A stretch of 64,000 bases of DNA from Brevundimonas sp. UBA5936 (GTDB taxonomy: Bacteria; Pseudomonadota; Alphaproteobacteria; Caulobacterales; Caulobacteraceae), in NCBI GenBank assembly GCA_002430835.1, contig DJDA01000132.1, forward strand, positions 13,056 to 77,055, read 5' to 3'. Every line of letters begins with the position of its first letter. The stretch's first letter is position 1. The notes beneath the pieces were generated by a model, which searched no databases, had not been told where the DNA came from, and saw nothing but the letters and a program-made list of their open reading frames with translations. Of this stretch, positions 33,161 to 40,700 are shown in pieces. The position numbers and the translations under genes are program-made.

Positions 33161-34387
33161 TTGTTCGACTATAAGTCCGCCTTTCAGAACTCTGTGGAGC
33201 AGGTCCGCAGCGAGGGTCGCTATCGCGTCTTCGCCGATCTGAAGCGGGTGCGCGGCCAGTTTCCTCGTGCAGTTCGTCGCCGCGAGGACGGCGCCCAGCA
33301 GGACGTCGTCGTCTGGTGCTCCAACGACTATCTGGGCATGGGCCAGCATCCGGTCGTGATCGACGCCATGCAGGCCGAGATCGAACGCACGGGCGCCGGG
33401 GCAGGCGGCACGCGCAACATCTCGGGCACCACGCGCTCGGCCGTGGATCTGGAAGCTGAACTGGCGAGCTGGCACCAGAAGGAAGCGGCCCTGCTGTTCA
33501 CCTCGGGCTATGTGGCCAATGAGGCGACGCTGTCGACGCTGCAGAAGATTCTGCCGGGCCTGATCACCTTCTCGGACGCCCTGAACCACGCCTCCATGAT
33601 CGCTGGCATCCGCAACGGCGGCGGCGAGCGTCACATCTTCCGCCACAACGACCTTGAACACCTTGAGGAACTGTTGGCCGCCGCGCCGGCAGATGCGCCC
33701 AAGCTGGTCGCCTTCGAGAGCGTCTATTCGATGGACGGCGACATCGCCGACATCGCCGGCACCATCGCCCTGGCCAAGAAATACGGCGCCCTGACCTATC
33801 TGGACGAGGTTCACGCCGTGGGCCTGTACGGCGCGACCGGCGCGGGCGTGGCCGAGCGTGACGGCGTGCTGGACGGCATCGACATCGTCGAATGCACCAT
33901 GGGCAAGGCCATCGGCGTCATGGGCGGCTACATCGCCGCCGACGCCGTGATCGTGGACGCGGTGCGCAGCTGGGCCTCGGGCTTCATCTTCACCACCAGC
34001 CTGCCGCCCGCTCTGACCGCCGGGGCTCTGGCATCTGTCCGTCACCTGAAGGCGCACCCGGAACTGCGCGACGCCCATCAGGAGCGCGCCGCCACCCTGA
34101 AGCGTCGCCTGACCGAGGCGGGCATTCCCGTCCTGCCCAGCGTCAGCCACATCGTGCCGGTTCACGTCGGCAATCCGGTGCACTGCAAGCTGATCTCGGA
34201 CATGCTGCTGGAAGAGCACGGCATCTACGTCCAGCCGATCAACTATCCGACCGTGCCCAAGGGGACCGAGCGCCTGCGCTTCACCCCCTCGCCGGACCAT
34301 GACGACGCCATGATCGACAAGCTGGTCGAGGCGATGGACAAGCTCTGGTCCCACTGTAACGTGGCGCGTCGTCCGGTCGCCGCATGA
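33161..34387 (+). CDS. hemA: 5-aminolevulinate synthase
   Basis: 408 residues from a TTG at 33161, chosen because FDYKSAFQNSVEQ at that point matches the usual alphaproteobacterial N-terminus and GAAAGAAG lies upstream. An ATG at 33095 in the same frame would add 22 unconserved residues. Conserved blocks are VFADLKR, WCSNDYLGMGQHP, GAGAGGTRNISGTT, FESVYSMDGD, YLDEVHAVGLYG and the PLP lysine in CTMGKAIGVMGGY. It condenses glycine and succinyl-CoA, the first step of heme synthesis by the C4 route. Followed with an ATGA overlap by a small gene. Confidence 0.95.
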   Translation: MFDYKSAFQNSVEQVRSEGRYRVFADLKRVRGQFPRAVRRREDGAQQDVVVWCSNDYLGMGQHPVVIDAMQAEIERTGAGAGGTRNISGTTRSAVDLEAELASWHQKEAALLFTSGYVANEATLSTLQKILPGLITFSDALNHASMIAGIRNGGGERHIFRHNDLEHLEELLAAAPADAPKLVAFESVYSMDGDIADIAGTIALAKKYGALTYLDEVHAVGLYGATGAGVAERDGVLDGIDIVECTMGKAIGVMGGYIAADAVIVDAVRSWASGFIFTTSLPPALTAGALASVRHLKAHPELRDAHQERAATLKRRLTEAGIPVLPSVSHIVPVHVGNPVHCKLISDMLLEEHGIYVQPINYPTVPKGTERLRFTPSPDHDDAMIDKLVEAMDKLWSHCNVARRPVAA

Positions 34388-34572
34388 CGCGCGACCCCGA
34401 ACTCGGCGAGGTCATCGTCGAGTTCGTCCGCAACGGAACCTATGTGAAGTGCTCGGTCGTCCATGTGGCCACGGGCGTCGAGGTCTCGGCCATGGGGCCG
34501 GCCCTGGAGCCGCGCGCGGTTGAACGGGTCGCCATCGCCAAGCTGAAACGCGCCCTGGCGACCCGTCGCTGA
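34384..34572 (+). CDS. Small conserved protein following hemA (DUF6898-like)
   Basis: 62 residues, translationally coupled to hemA by ATGA. The protein is compact, with an N-terminal IVEFVRNGTYVKCSVV segment and a helix at the C-terminus VERVAIAKLKRAL. Its pattern resembles small alphaproteobacterial proteins annotated DUF6898, which also sit next to housekeeping genes, but this call is tentative. No function is known. Confidence 0.65.
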   Translation: MTRDPELGEVIVEFVRNGTYVKCSVVHVATGVEVSAMGPALEPRAVERVAIAKLKRALATRR

Positions 34573-34581
34573 ACTTTGGCG

Positions 34582-35331
34582 TCAGGCGGTCTGACGACGG
34601 CGGTGCAGTTTCAGAGCCGCGCCGCCGGCTAGCAGAACGCCCAGCAGGATCATCGCCCATTCCGACAGGGTCGGCACCGGCGCGGGCGGCGCGGGCGGGG
34701 TGAGCGACATGGTGACTGTGCTGGCTTGAGCTTGAGAAGCGCCCTCGGTCGGGGTGACGGTCGTCTGAATGCAGCCGGCGCCCGGCGTGTTGGTGGGCGC
34801 ATTGCTGACGGTTCCACGGGCCGTGCATCGGGCGTTGTTGTCGACCGAAACCGCAGGGTGGATCGAGGTGAAATAGATCGTCGATACGCGCGTCTGGAGG
34901 TCGTTCGACGGCATTATCGAAACACTGTAGGGCGCGCCGTTTGTCCGGTCGAACTTGAACTCGAAGGCCGTGATGACGCCGCTGGCGTCGGTGCTGACAT
35001 TGGCGAAGTTGATCACCATTTTGGGATCAGGGATGCCGGCGTTCAGCAGGGTGTAGGTGTTCTGGCCGTCGCTGAGCTGGAAGTCGTCGATCATATGGCC
35101 GACGTCGTCTGTCTGAACGTCAAGGTTGGGGGCCAGCGGGCCGAAGAAGGTGATTGTCCCGCTCAGGCGCTGGCCCGCGCCATAGGCCTTGCACACCCCC
35201 ACCGGGCAGGCCGTGGAGTCGGTGATCGCGGTGTAGGGCTCGCTCTGGACGTAATAGGTGACCGGGGCGGCAGCCGCCTGGGTCGCCATAAGGCTCAACG
35301 CCGCCACGGCGTATCCGATCAACTGCTCCAT
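34582..35331 (-). CDS. Secreted protein with IPTL-CTERM sorting signal
   Basis: 249 residues from the ATG at 35331 (AGGGGAAAG upstream; the frame continues to 35385). The signal peptide ends near QAAAA. The central part is a beta-rich domain with two widely spaced cysteines (STACPVGVCKA region), not assigned to a family. The C-terminus VPTLSEWAMILLGVLLAGGAALK then RRR is a classic IPTL-CTERM tripartite signal (PTLSEW motif, hydrophobic helix, basic tail; quoted as VPTLSEWAMILLG). Such signals are thought to direct surface anchoring, but the matching sorting enzyme is not in the window. Confidence 0.85.
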   Translation of the reverse strand: MEQLIGYAVAALSLMATQAAAAPVTYYVQSEPYTAITDSTACPVGVCKAYGAGQRLSGTITFFGPLAPNLDVQTDDVGHMIDDFQLSDGQNTYTLLNAGIPDPKMVINFANVSTDASGVITAFEFKFDRTNGAPYSVSIMPSNDLQTRVSTIYFTSIHPAVSVDNNARCTARGTVSNAPTNTPGAGCIQTTVTPTEGASQAQASTVTMSLTPPAPPAPVPTLSEWAMILLGVLLAGGAALKLHRRRQTA

Positions 35332-35508
35332 GGTGCTTTCCCCTGATTTGGGCGTCACCTTAAAGCTTGACGTTATTTCGCGCACTCAAATTGTAACATA
35401 GGTATCCTGGCGCGCGCGATTGGGACCGGGCCACTAGATGTTGTGGTGTTCAGCGGCGCGGCCTAGATAGGGGCGCCGTTTTTGCTCCAGCCTTCGGGAT
35501 GCCCGCCA

Positions 35509-36792
35509 GTGACCGCCTTCACCCACGACGCATACTTCTCCAAGAGCCTCGCCGACGCCGATCCGGCGATCTTCAAGGGCATCCAGGGCGAGCTTGGCCG
35601 CCAGAAGGAGCAGATCGAGCTGATCGCTTCCGAGAACATCGTCTCGCAGGCGGTGCTGGACGCGCAGGGTTCGGTCCTGACCAACAAATACGCCGAGGGC
35701 TATCCGGGCCGTCGCTACTACGGCGGCTGCGAGTTCGTCGACATCACGGAAGACCTGGCCCGCGAGCGCGCCAAGGAACTGTTCGGCGCCGCCTTCGTCA
35801 ACGTCCAGCCCCACTCGGGCGCACAGGCCAACCAGGCGGTCTTCTTCTCCCTGCTGCAGCCGGGCGACACCTTCTTGGGCATGGACCTGGCCTGCGGCGG
35901 GCACCTGACCCACGGCTCGCCCGCCAACCAGTCGGGCAAGTGGTTCCGCCCTGTCACCTACAAGGTGAACGAAGACGACCATCTGATTGATTATGATCAC
36001 GTTGCTGAGATGGCCCAGAAGGAGAAGCCCAAGCTGATCCTGGCCGGCGCCTCGGCCTATAGCCGCCACATCGACTTCAAGCGCTTCCGCGAGATCGCGG
36101 ATTCGGTCGGCGCCTATCTGATGGTCGACATGGCCCACTATGCGGGCCTGATCGCGGGCGGCGTCTATCCCGACCCGATCCCGCACGCCCACGTCGTCAC
36201 CACCACGACGCACAAGACCCTGCGCGGCCCGCGCGGCGGCATGATCCTGTCCAACGACCTGGACCTGGGCAAGAAGATCAACTCGGCCGTCTTCCCCGGC
36301 CTGCAGGGCGGCCCGCTGGAGCACGTCATCGCCGCCAAGGCCGTGGCCTTCGGCGAGGCGCTGAAGCCCGAGTTCAAGCTGTATGCCCAACAGGTCGTGA
36401 AGAACGCCCAGGCCCTGGCCGCCGTTCTGGTCGATCGCGGTCTGGCCATCGTTTCGGGCGGCACTGACAGCCACCTGATGCTGGTCGACCTGCGGCCCAA
36501 GGGCGTGACCGGCAAGGCCACCGAGCATGAGCTCGAAAAGGCCCTGATGACCTGTAACAAGAACGGCGTGCCGTTCGACACCGCGCCCTTCACCGTCACC
36601 TCGGGCGTCCGCCTGGGCACGCCGGCCGGCACCACGCGCGGCTTCGGCGAGGAAGAGTTCAAGCAGATCGGCCACTGGATCGCCGACGTCGTCTCCTCGA
36701 TGAACGGCGGCGATGAAGCCGATCCGGCCGTCGTCGCGGGCGTGGCGGCCCAGGTGCGCGAACTGACCGCGCGCTTCCCGATCTATCGCTAA
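35509..36792 (+). CDS. glyA: Serine hydroxymethyltransferase
   Basis: 427 residues from a GTG at 35509. Conserved blocks are ELIASENIVSQAVL, NKYAEGYPGRRYYGG, VNVQPHSGAQAN, the substrate-binding LACGGHLTHGSPAN, MVDMAHYAGLIAGG and the PLP lysine motif VTTTTHKTLRGPRGG. It interconverts serine and glycine, loading one-carbon units onto tetrahydrofolate. A TTG at 35482 in the same frame is less likely. It begins a long plus-strand run glyA-nrdR-rib-nusB-thiL. Confidence 0.97.
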   Translation: MTAFTHDAYFSKSLADADPAIFKGIQGELGRQKEQIELIASENIVSQAVLDAQGSVLTNKYAEGYPGRRYYGGCEFVDITEDLARERAKELFGAAFVNVQPHSGAQANQAVFFSLLQPGDTFLGMDLACGGHLTHGSPANQSGKWFRPVTYKVNEDDHLIDYDHVAEMAQKEKPKLILAGASAYSRHIDFKRFREIADSVGAYLMVDMAHYAGLIAGGVYPDPIPHAHVVTTTTHKTLRGPRGGMILSNDLDLGKKINSAVFPGLQGGPLEHVIAAKAVAFGEALKPEFKLYAQQVVKNAQALAAVLVDRGLAIVSGGTDSHLMLVDLRPKGVTGKATEHELEKALMTCNKNGVPFDTAPFTVTSGVRLGTPAGTTRGFGEEEFKQIGHWIADVVSSMNGGDEADPAVVAGVAAQVRELTARFPIYR

Positions 36793-36804
36793 GAGGCCCA
36801 TCGG

Positions 36805-37278
36805 ATGAAGTGCCCCTTCTGCGGAAACGCCGACACCCAGGTGAAAGACAGCCGCCCGTCTGACGACGGCGCGGCCATCCGCCGCCGTCGGTCCTGCCCG
36901 CAGTGCAACGGGCGCTTCACCACCTTCGAGCGGGTGCAGCTGCGCGAACTGGTCATCCTGAAACGGAACGGCCGCCGCACCCCCTTCGACCGCGACAAGC
37001 TGGAACGCTCGCTGGGCATCGCCCTGCGTAAACGCCCGGTCCAGCCCGATCAGGTCGAGCTGCTGGTCAGCCGCATCGTGCGCCAGCTGGAAAGCCTGGG
37101 CGAGACCGAGATCCCGTCGCACATCGTCGGCGATTTCATCATGAAGGCGCTGAAGTCGGTCGATGAGGTCGCCTATGTCCGTTACGCCTCGGTCTATAAG
37201 GACTTCCGCCACACCAGCGACTTCGCCAAATTCCTCGGCGACGAGGGTTTCGACGAGACCAAGTCCGGCCAGGACTGA
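36805..37278 (+). CDS. nrdR: Transcriptional repressor NrdR
   Basis: 157 residues. The N-terminal zinc ribbon has the two CxxC pairs MKCPFCGN and CPQCNGRFTTFE, and the following ATP-cone spans VILKRNGRRTPFDRDKLERSL to the end (blocks VILKRNGRRTPFD and KLERSLGIALRKR). It senses (d)ATP and represses ribonucleotide reductase genes. It sits 12 bases after glyA and overlaps the reductase-only ribD by one base (TGATG). This position next to rib genes is conserved in many bacteria. Confidence 0.96.
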   Translation: MKCPFCGNADTQVKDSRPSDDGAAIRRRRSCPQCNGRFTTFERVQLRELVILKRNGRRTPFDRDKLERSLGIALRKRPVQPDQVELLVSRIVRQLESLGETEIPSHIVGDFIMKALKSVDEVAYVRYASVYKDFRHTSDFAKFLGDEGFDETKSGQD

Positions 37279-37904
37279 TGCGCCCGCGCGTCACCCTTAA
37301 GCTGGCGACCTCCCTGGACGGCCGCATCGCCACGGCCACGGGCGAAAGCCAGTGGATCACAGGACCGCAGGCGCGCCTTCAGGGCCACCGCCTGCGCGCG
37401 GCGCATGACGCCATTCTGGTCGGCGTCGAGACAGTGCTGGCCGACGATCCCGAACTGACCGTGCGCCTTCCTGATCATGCCGGGCCGCATCCCTTGCGTG
37501 TCGTCCTCGACAGCCGTTTGCGGACCCCCGCGACGGCCAAGGTCGCATCCGGCAACACCCTGATCTTCACCACAGCCCAACTCCATCCCATCGGCCAGGC
37601 CGAGGTCGTCTCCGTCGCCGCCGATGACGGCCGCCCCGCCGTTTCCGCCGTCCTTGACGCGCTCGCCGCTCGCAACATCGGCTCCGTCCTGATCGAGGGC
37701 GGGGGCCGCGTCGCCGCCTCCTTCATCCAGGCGAGCGCAGTGGACGTGATCGAGTGGTTCCGCGCCCCGATCCTGCTGGGCGGGGAGGGCAGGCCCTGCA
37801 TCGCCTCCCTGGCGCTTGCAAAGCTGGCCGACGCCCCCAAGTTCCGTCGTCTGGGCGTCGAGCCTGTCGGAGACGATCTGTGGGAACGCTACGCCCGCGA
37901 CTGA
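37278..37904 (+). CDS. ribD: RibD reductase domain only (5-amino-6-ribosylaminouracil reductase)
   Basis: 208 residues. It begins directly with VTLKLATSLDGRIATATGES, the start of the reductase half of RibD (quoted as LKLATSLDGRIA), with WITGPQARLQGHRLRAAHDA, VGVETVLADDPELTVR and the NADPH-binding IGSVLIEGGGRVAASFI. The N-terminal zinc deaminase domain (HAE and PCxxxGRTPPC motifs, about 150 residues) is absent, and there is no room for it because nrdR ends one base inside this gene. The deaminase must be encoded elsewhere or supplied by another enzyme. A GC-rich hairpin (CGCCTCCTCAGGCG) follows the stop. Confidence 0.88.
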   Translation: MRPRVTLKLATSLDGRIATATGESQWITGPQARLQGHRLRAAHDAILVGVETVLADDPELTVRLPDHAGPHPLRVVLDSRLRTPATAKVASGNTLIFTTAQLHPIGQAEVVSVAADDGRPAVSAVLDALAARNIGSVLIEGGGRVAASFIQASAVDVIEWFRAPILLGGEGRPCIASLALAKLADAPKFRRLGVEPVGDDLWERYARD

Positions 37905-37922
37905 CGCCTCCTCAGGCGCGAT

Positions 37923-37949
37923 TTCAGACGAATTAGACTAATTAGACTC
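37923..37949 (+). promoter_or_regulatory. Triple 9-bp direct repeat upstream of ribE
   Basis: Three head-to-tail 9-mers TTCAGACGA, ATTAGACTA, ATTAGACTC end 33 bases before the ribE ATG, then a run of seven T and GGGTCC at 37959-37964 that can pair with the following GGACC. The arrangement mirrors the one before gor at 28290-28316. The third copy again includes a GANTC site (GACTC). It probably marks an internal promoter or leader in the rib operon. Confidence 0.5.
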
Positions 37950-37982
37950 TGTTTTTTTGGGTCCGAAGGGACCGGAGCTTTC

Positions 37983-38573
37983 ATGTTCACCGGCATCGTC
38001 ACCGACATCGGCCGCGTCCGCAGCGTCCGTGAAACCAACCGCGACCGTCGCTATGAGGTCGAGACCGTGTGGGACACGGCGACCATCGACCTGGGCGCCT
38101 CCATCAGCCACGCGGGCTGCTGCCTGACCGTTACGGAGAAGGGGGAGGGCTGGTTCGCCGTCGAGGTCTCAGGCGAGACCCTGTCCAAGACCAAGCTGGG
38201 CGACTGGCGCGAGAACACCCGCGTCAACCTGGAGCGCGCGGCGAAACTCGGTGATGAACTGGGCGGCCATATCGTCTCGGGCCACGTCGACGGTCTGGGC
38301 GAGGTCGTGTCCATCACCCCCGAGGGCGGGTCGCACCGCGTCGTGATCGAGGCGCCGGCGCCCCTGCACAGATTCATCGCCCCAAAGGGCTCAATCACGG
38401 TCGATGGGGTTTCCCTGACGGTGAATGGGGTGCATGAGCGCCGCTTCGACGTGAACATCATCCCGCACACGTGGGATGCGACCACCCTCGGCGGCCTGAA
38501 GGTCGGCGAAAAGGTCAATCTGGAGATCGACATGCTGGCGCGTTACCTCGCGCGGTGGCAGGAGACCGCATGA
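37983..38573 (+). CDS. ribE: Riboflavin synthase, alpha subunit
   Basis: 196 residues with two lumazine-binding repeats: MFTGIVTDIGRVRS and GASISHAGCCLTV in the first, and GGHIVSGHVDGLGEV with VDGVSLTVNGV in the second. It dismutates two 6,7-dimethyl-8-ribityllumazine molecules to riboflavin. The stop overlaps the ribB start (ATGATGA). A separate regulatory stretch of about 80 bases before it suggests it can also be transcribed independently of glyA-nrdR-ribD. Confidence 0.96.
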   Translation: MFTGIVTDIGRVRSVRETNRDRRYEVETVWDTATIDLGASISHAGCCLTVTEKGEGWFAVEVSGETLSKTKLGDWRENTRVNLERAAKLGDELGGHIVSGHVDGLGEVVSITPEGGSHRVVIEAPAPLHRFIAPKGSITVDGVSLTVNGVHERRFDVNIIPHTWDATTLGGLKVGEKVNLEIDMLARYLARWQETA

Positions 38574-39706
38574 TGAAATTGGCCGTCTACAACACCGACA
38601 GCCCGATCAGCTCGATCGAGGACATTATCGAGGACGCCCGCAACGGCCGCCCCTACATCCTGGTGGACGCCGAGGATCGCGAGAACGAGGGCGACATCGT
38701 CATTCCGGCCCAGTTCGCCACGCCGGACCAGATCAATTTCATGATCCGCTATGCGCGGGGCCTGGTCTGCCTGGCCCTGACGTCCGAGCGCGCCAAGCAG
38801 CTGCGCCTGCCGCCGATGGCCGCCGAGAACCGCGAGAGCATGGGCACGGCCTTCACCATCTCGATCGAGGCCAAGGAAGGCGTCACGACCGGTATCTCGG
38901 CCGCCGATCGCGCCCATACGGTCCAGGTGGCGGCCGATCCGTCGCGCACCGCCGACGACATCGTCTCGCCGGGCCACATCTTCCCCCTGGTCGCGCGCGA
39001 CGGCGGCGTCCTGGTCCGCACCGGCCACACCGAGGCGGCCGTTGACATCAGCCGCATGGCGGGCCTGATCCCGGCCGGGGTGATCTGCGAGATCATCAAG
39101 GACGACGGGACGATGGCGCGGATGCCCGACCTGATCGCCTTCGCCCAACTGCATGGGCTGAAGATCGGCACCATCGCCGACCTGATCGCCTATCGCCGCC
39201 GCACCGAGCGCTTTGTCGAGCGCGTGATGGAGACGCCGTTCGAGAGCGTCCACGGCGGCGAATTCAAGCTGATCCTGTACCGCAACACCATCGAGGGCGC
39301 CGAGCATGTCGCCCTGGTGCGCGGCGACATCGACCCGACCAAGCCGACCGTCGTGCGGATGCACCAGGTTGACTTCGCCGCCGATCTGCTGGGCCATGTC
39401 GAGGCCCGCCAGGACTATATTCCGAAGGCGATGCAGGCGCTGGCGGCCCAGGACGGGCCGGGCGTCGTCGTCTTCCTGCGCGATCCCGACCTGCATGGTC
39501 TGGCCGAGCGGCTGGGCGGCGTCGCCAAGCCCGCGGCCGTGGATCGTTCGCTGAAAGCCTATGGCGTCGGGGCGCAGATTCTGCTCGACCTCGGCGTCAA
39601 AGACATGATCGTGATGAGTTCGACGCGACCCAATCCGACGGCGCTGGAAGGCTACGGCCTGCGCATCGTCGGCTGGCGCGACATGGACGGAGAAGACCAA
39701 TCTTGA
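38570..39706 (+). CDS. ribB: 3,4-dihydroxy-2-butanone-4-phosphate synthase with degenerate RibA-like C-terminal domain
   Basis: 378 residues. The N-terminal domain (about 1-215) has all RibB features: VDAEDRENEGDIVI, TSERAKQLRLP, TTGISAADRAHTV, DIVSPGHIFPLVAR, RTGHTEAAVDI and VICEIIKDDG. The C-terminal domain aligns with GTP cyclohydrolase II, but the zinc site normally RVHSECxTGDxxxSxxCDCG reads RMHQVDFAADLLGHVEARQD, without any of the cysteines, and LGLDTVDAN is also lost. It therefore makes the four-carbon precursor, while GTP cyclohydrolase II activity must come from another gene. ATG at 38570 with AGGAG upstream; overlaps ribE and ribH. Confidence 0.93.
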   Translation: MMKLAVYNTDSPISSIEDIIEDARNGRPYILVDAEDRENEGDIVIPAQFATPDQINFMIRYARGLVCLALTSERAKQLRLPPMAAENRESMGTAFTISIEAKEGVTTGISAADRAHTVQVAADPSRTADDIVSPGHIFPLVARDGGVLVRTGHTEAAVDISRMAGLIPAGVICEIIKDDGTMARMPDLIAFAQLHGLKIGTIADLIAYRRRTERFVERVMETPFESVHGGEFKLILYRNTIEGAEHVALVRGDIDPTKPTVVRMHQVDFAADLLGHVEARQDYIPKAMQALAAQDGPGVVVFLRDPDLHGLAERLGGVAKPAAVDRSLKAYGVGAQILLDLGVKDMIVMSSTRPNPTALEGYGLRIVGWRDMDGEDQS

Positions 39707-40164
39707 ACGACCCCACTCGCGTCCTCATCGTCGAGGCGCGCTTCTACGACGAACTGGCCGACGCCCTTCTGGAAGGGGCGAAGGACGCCCTGCGCGCGCA
39801 AGGCGTTCAGTATGACGTCGTGACCGTACCCGGCGCCCTGGAAGTGCCGACCGTGATCGCCATGGCCGAGGAGGCCGGACGCTATCCGACCGCGCCGCGC
39901 TATGACGGCTATGTCGCCCTGGGCTGCATCATCCGCGGCGAGACCTATCATTTCGAGATCGTCTCGGATCAGTCGGCCGCCGGCATCCGCAATCTGGGTC
40001 TCAAGGGCCTGGCCATCGGCAACGGCATCCTGACGACCGAGGACGAGGATCAGGCCTGGGCCCGCGCCCGTCTCAGCGAGGGCGACAAGGGCGGCTTTGC
40101 GGCCCGCGCTTGCCTGGACCTGATCGCCATCCGCAAGCGCCTGCGCGGAGGACTGGCCTCGTGA
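39703..40164 (+). CDS. ribH: 6,7-dimethyl-8-ribityllumazine synthase
   Basis: 153 residues from a TTG that overlaps the ribB stop (TTGA). Conserved blocks are VLIVEARFYDELADAL, the phosphate/substrate loop VPGALEVPTVI, ALGCIIRGETYHFEIV with the catalytic histidine, and LAIGNGILTTEDEDQAW. It condenses the RibD pathway product with the RibB product to make lumazine for RibE. Its stop overlaps the nusB start. Confidence 0.96.
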   Translation: MNDPTRVLIVEARFYDELADALLEGAKDALRAQGVQYDVVTVPGALEVPTVIAMAEEAGRYPTAPRYDGYVALGCIIRGETYHFEIVSDQSAAGIRNLGLKGLAIGNGILTTEDEDQAWARARLSEGDKGGFAARACLDLIAIRKRLRGGLAS

Positions 40165-40700
40165 GCGAACCGACCAACACCACCCCGGCCACCGTCGCCG
40201 AAGTCATGGCCCAACTGGCCGAGGCCGACAAAGCCCGCGCCGAGCCGCAGCTGACCAGCCGCCAGCGCCGCGCCCGCACAGTCGCCCGCCTGGCCGCCGT
40301 TCAGGCCCTGTATCAGATGGAGCTGGCGGGCGAGGGCGTCGATAGCGTCGTGCGCGAGTTCCGCAATCACCGCTTCGACGCCGACATCGACGGCGCGCCT
40401 CTGGCCGAGGCGGACGAGGACTGGTTCGCCGCCGTCGTGCACGGCGTGGTCGAGGACCAGCGCGCGGTGGACGAGGCGGTCAAGGCGCGCCTGGCCTCCA
40501 ACTGGCGGCTGGAGCGTCTGGACGCGACCCTGCGCGCCTTGCTGCGCTGCGGCGCGTGGGAGCTGAAGCACAAGCCCGACGTGCCGCGTGAAATCGTGAT
40601 CGACGAATACGTCGAGCTGGCCAAGGCCTTCTTCGACGATGCGGAGGCGAAGTTCGTGAACGCGGCGCTCGACGGCGTGGCGCGTGATGCCCGCGATTGA
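40161..40700 (+). CDS. nusB: Transcription antitermination factor NusB
   Basis: 179 residues from a GTG overlapping the ribH stop (GTGA). After a variable N-terminal extension of about 35 residues come the NusB core helices: ARTVARLAAVQALYQMELAG, WRLERLDATLRALLRCGAWEL, VPREIVIDEYVELAKAFFDD and KFVNAALDGVARD. It binds boxA RNA with NusE in rRNA antitermination. The next gene thiL starts within its last 14 bases. Confidence 0.95.
   Translation: MSEPTNTTPATVAEVMAQLAEADKARAEPQLTSRQRRARTVARLAAVQALYQMELAGEGVDSVVREFRNHRFDADIDGAPLAEADEDWFAAVVHGVVEDQRAVDEAVKARLASNWRLERLDATLRALLRCGAWELKHKPDVPREIVIDEYVELAKAFFDDAEAKFVNAALDGVARDARD

Noticed and set aside
35434..37212. Long antisense frame (592 codons) over glyA and nrdR
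   Set aside because: Shadow of two highly conserved genes.
37905..37982. FMN riboswitch before ribE
   Set aside because: The gap is about 78 bases, too short for the aptamer, and the conserved AGGG-type core segments are missing.
40600..40700. TPP riboswitch before thiL
   Set aside because: thiL starts inside nusB, with no room for the aptamer and no CUGAGA core.
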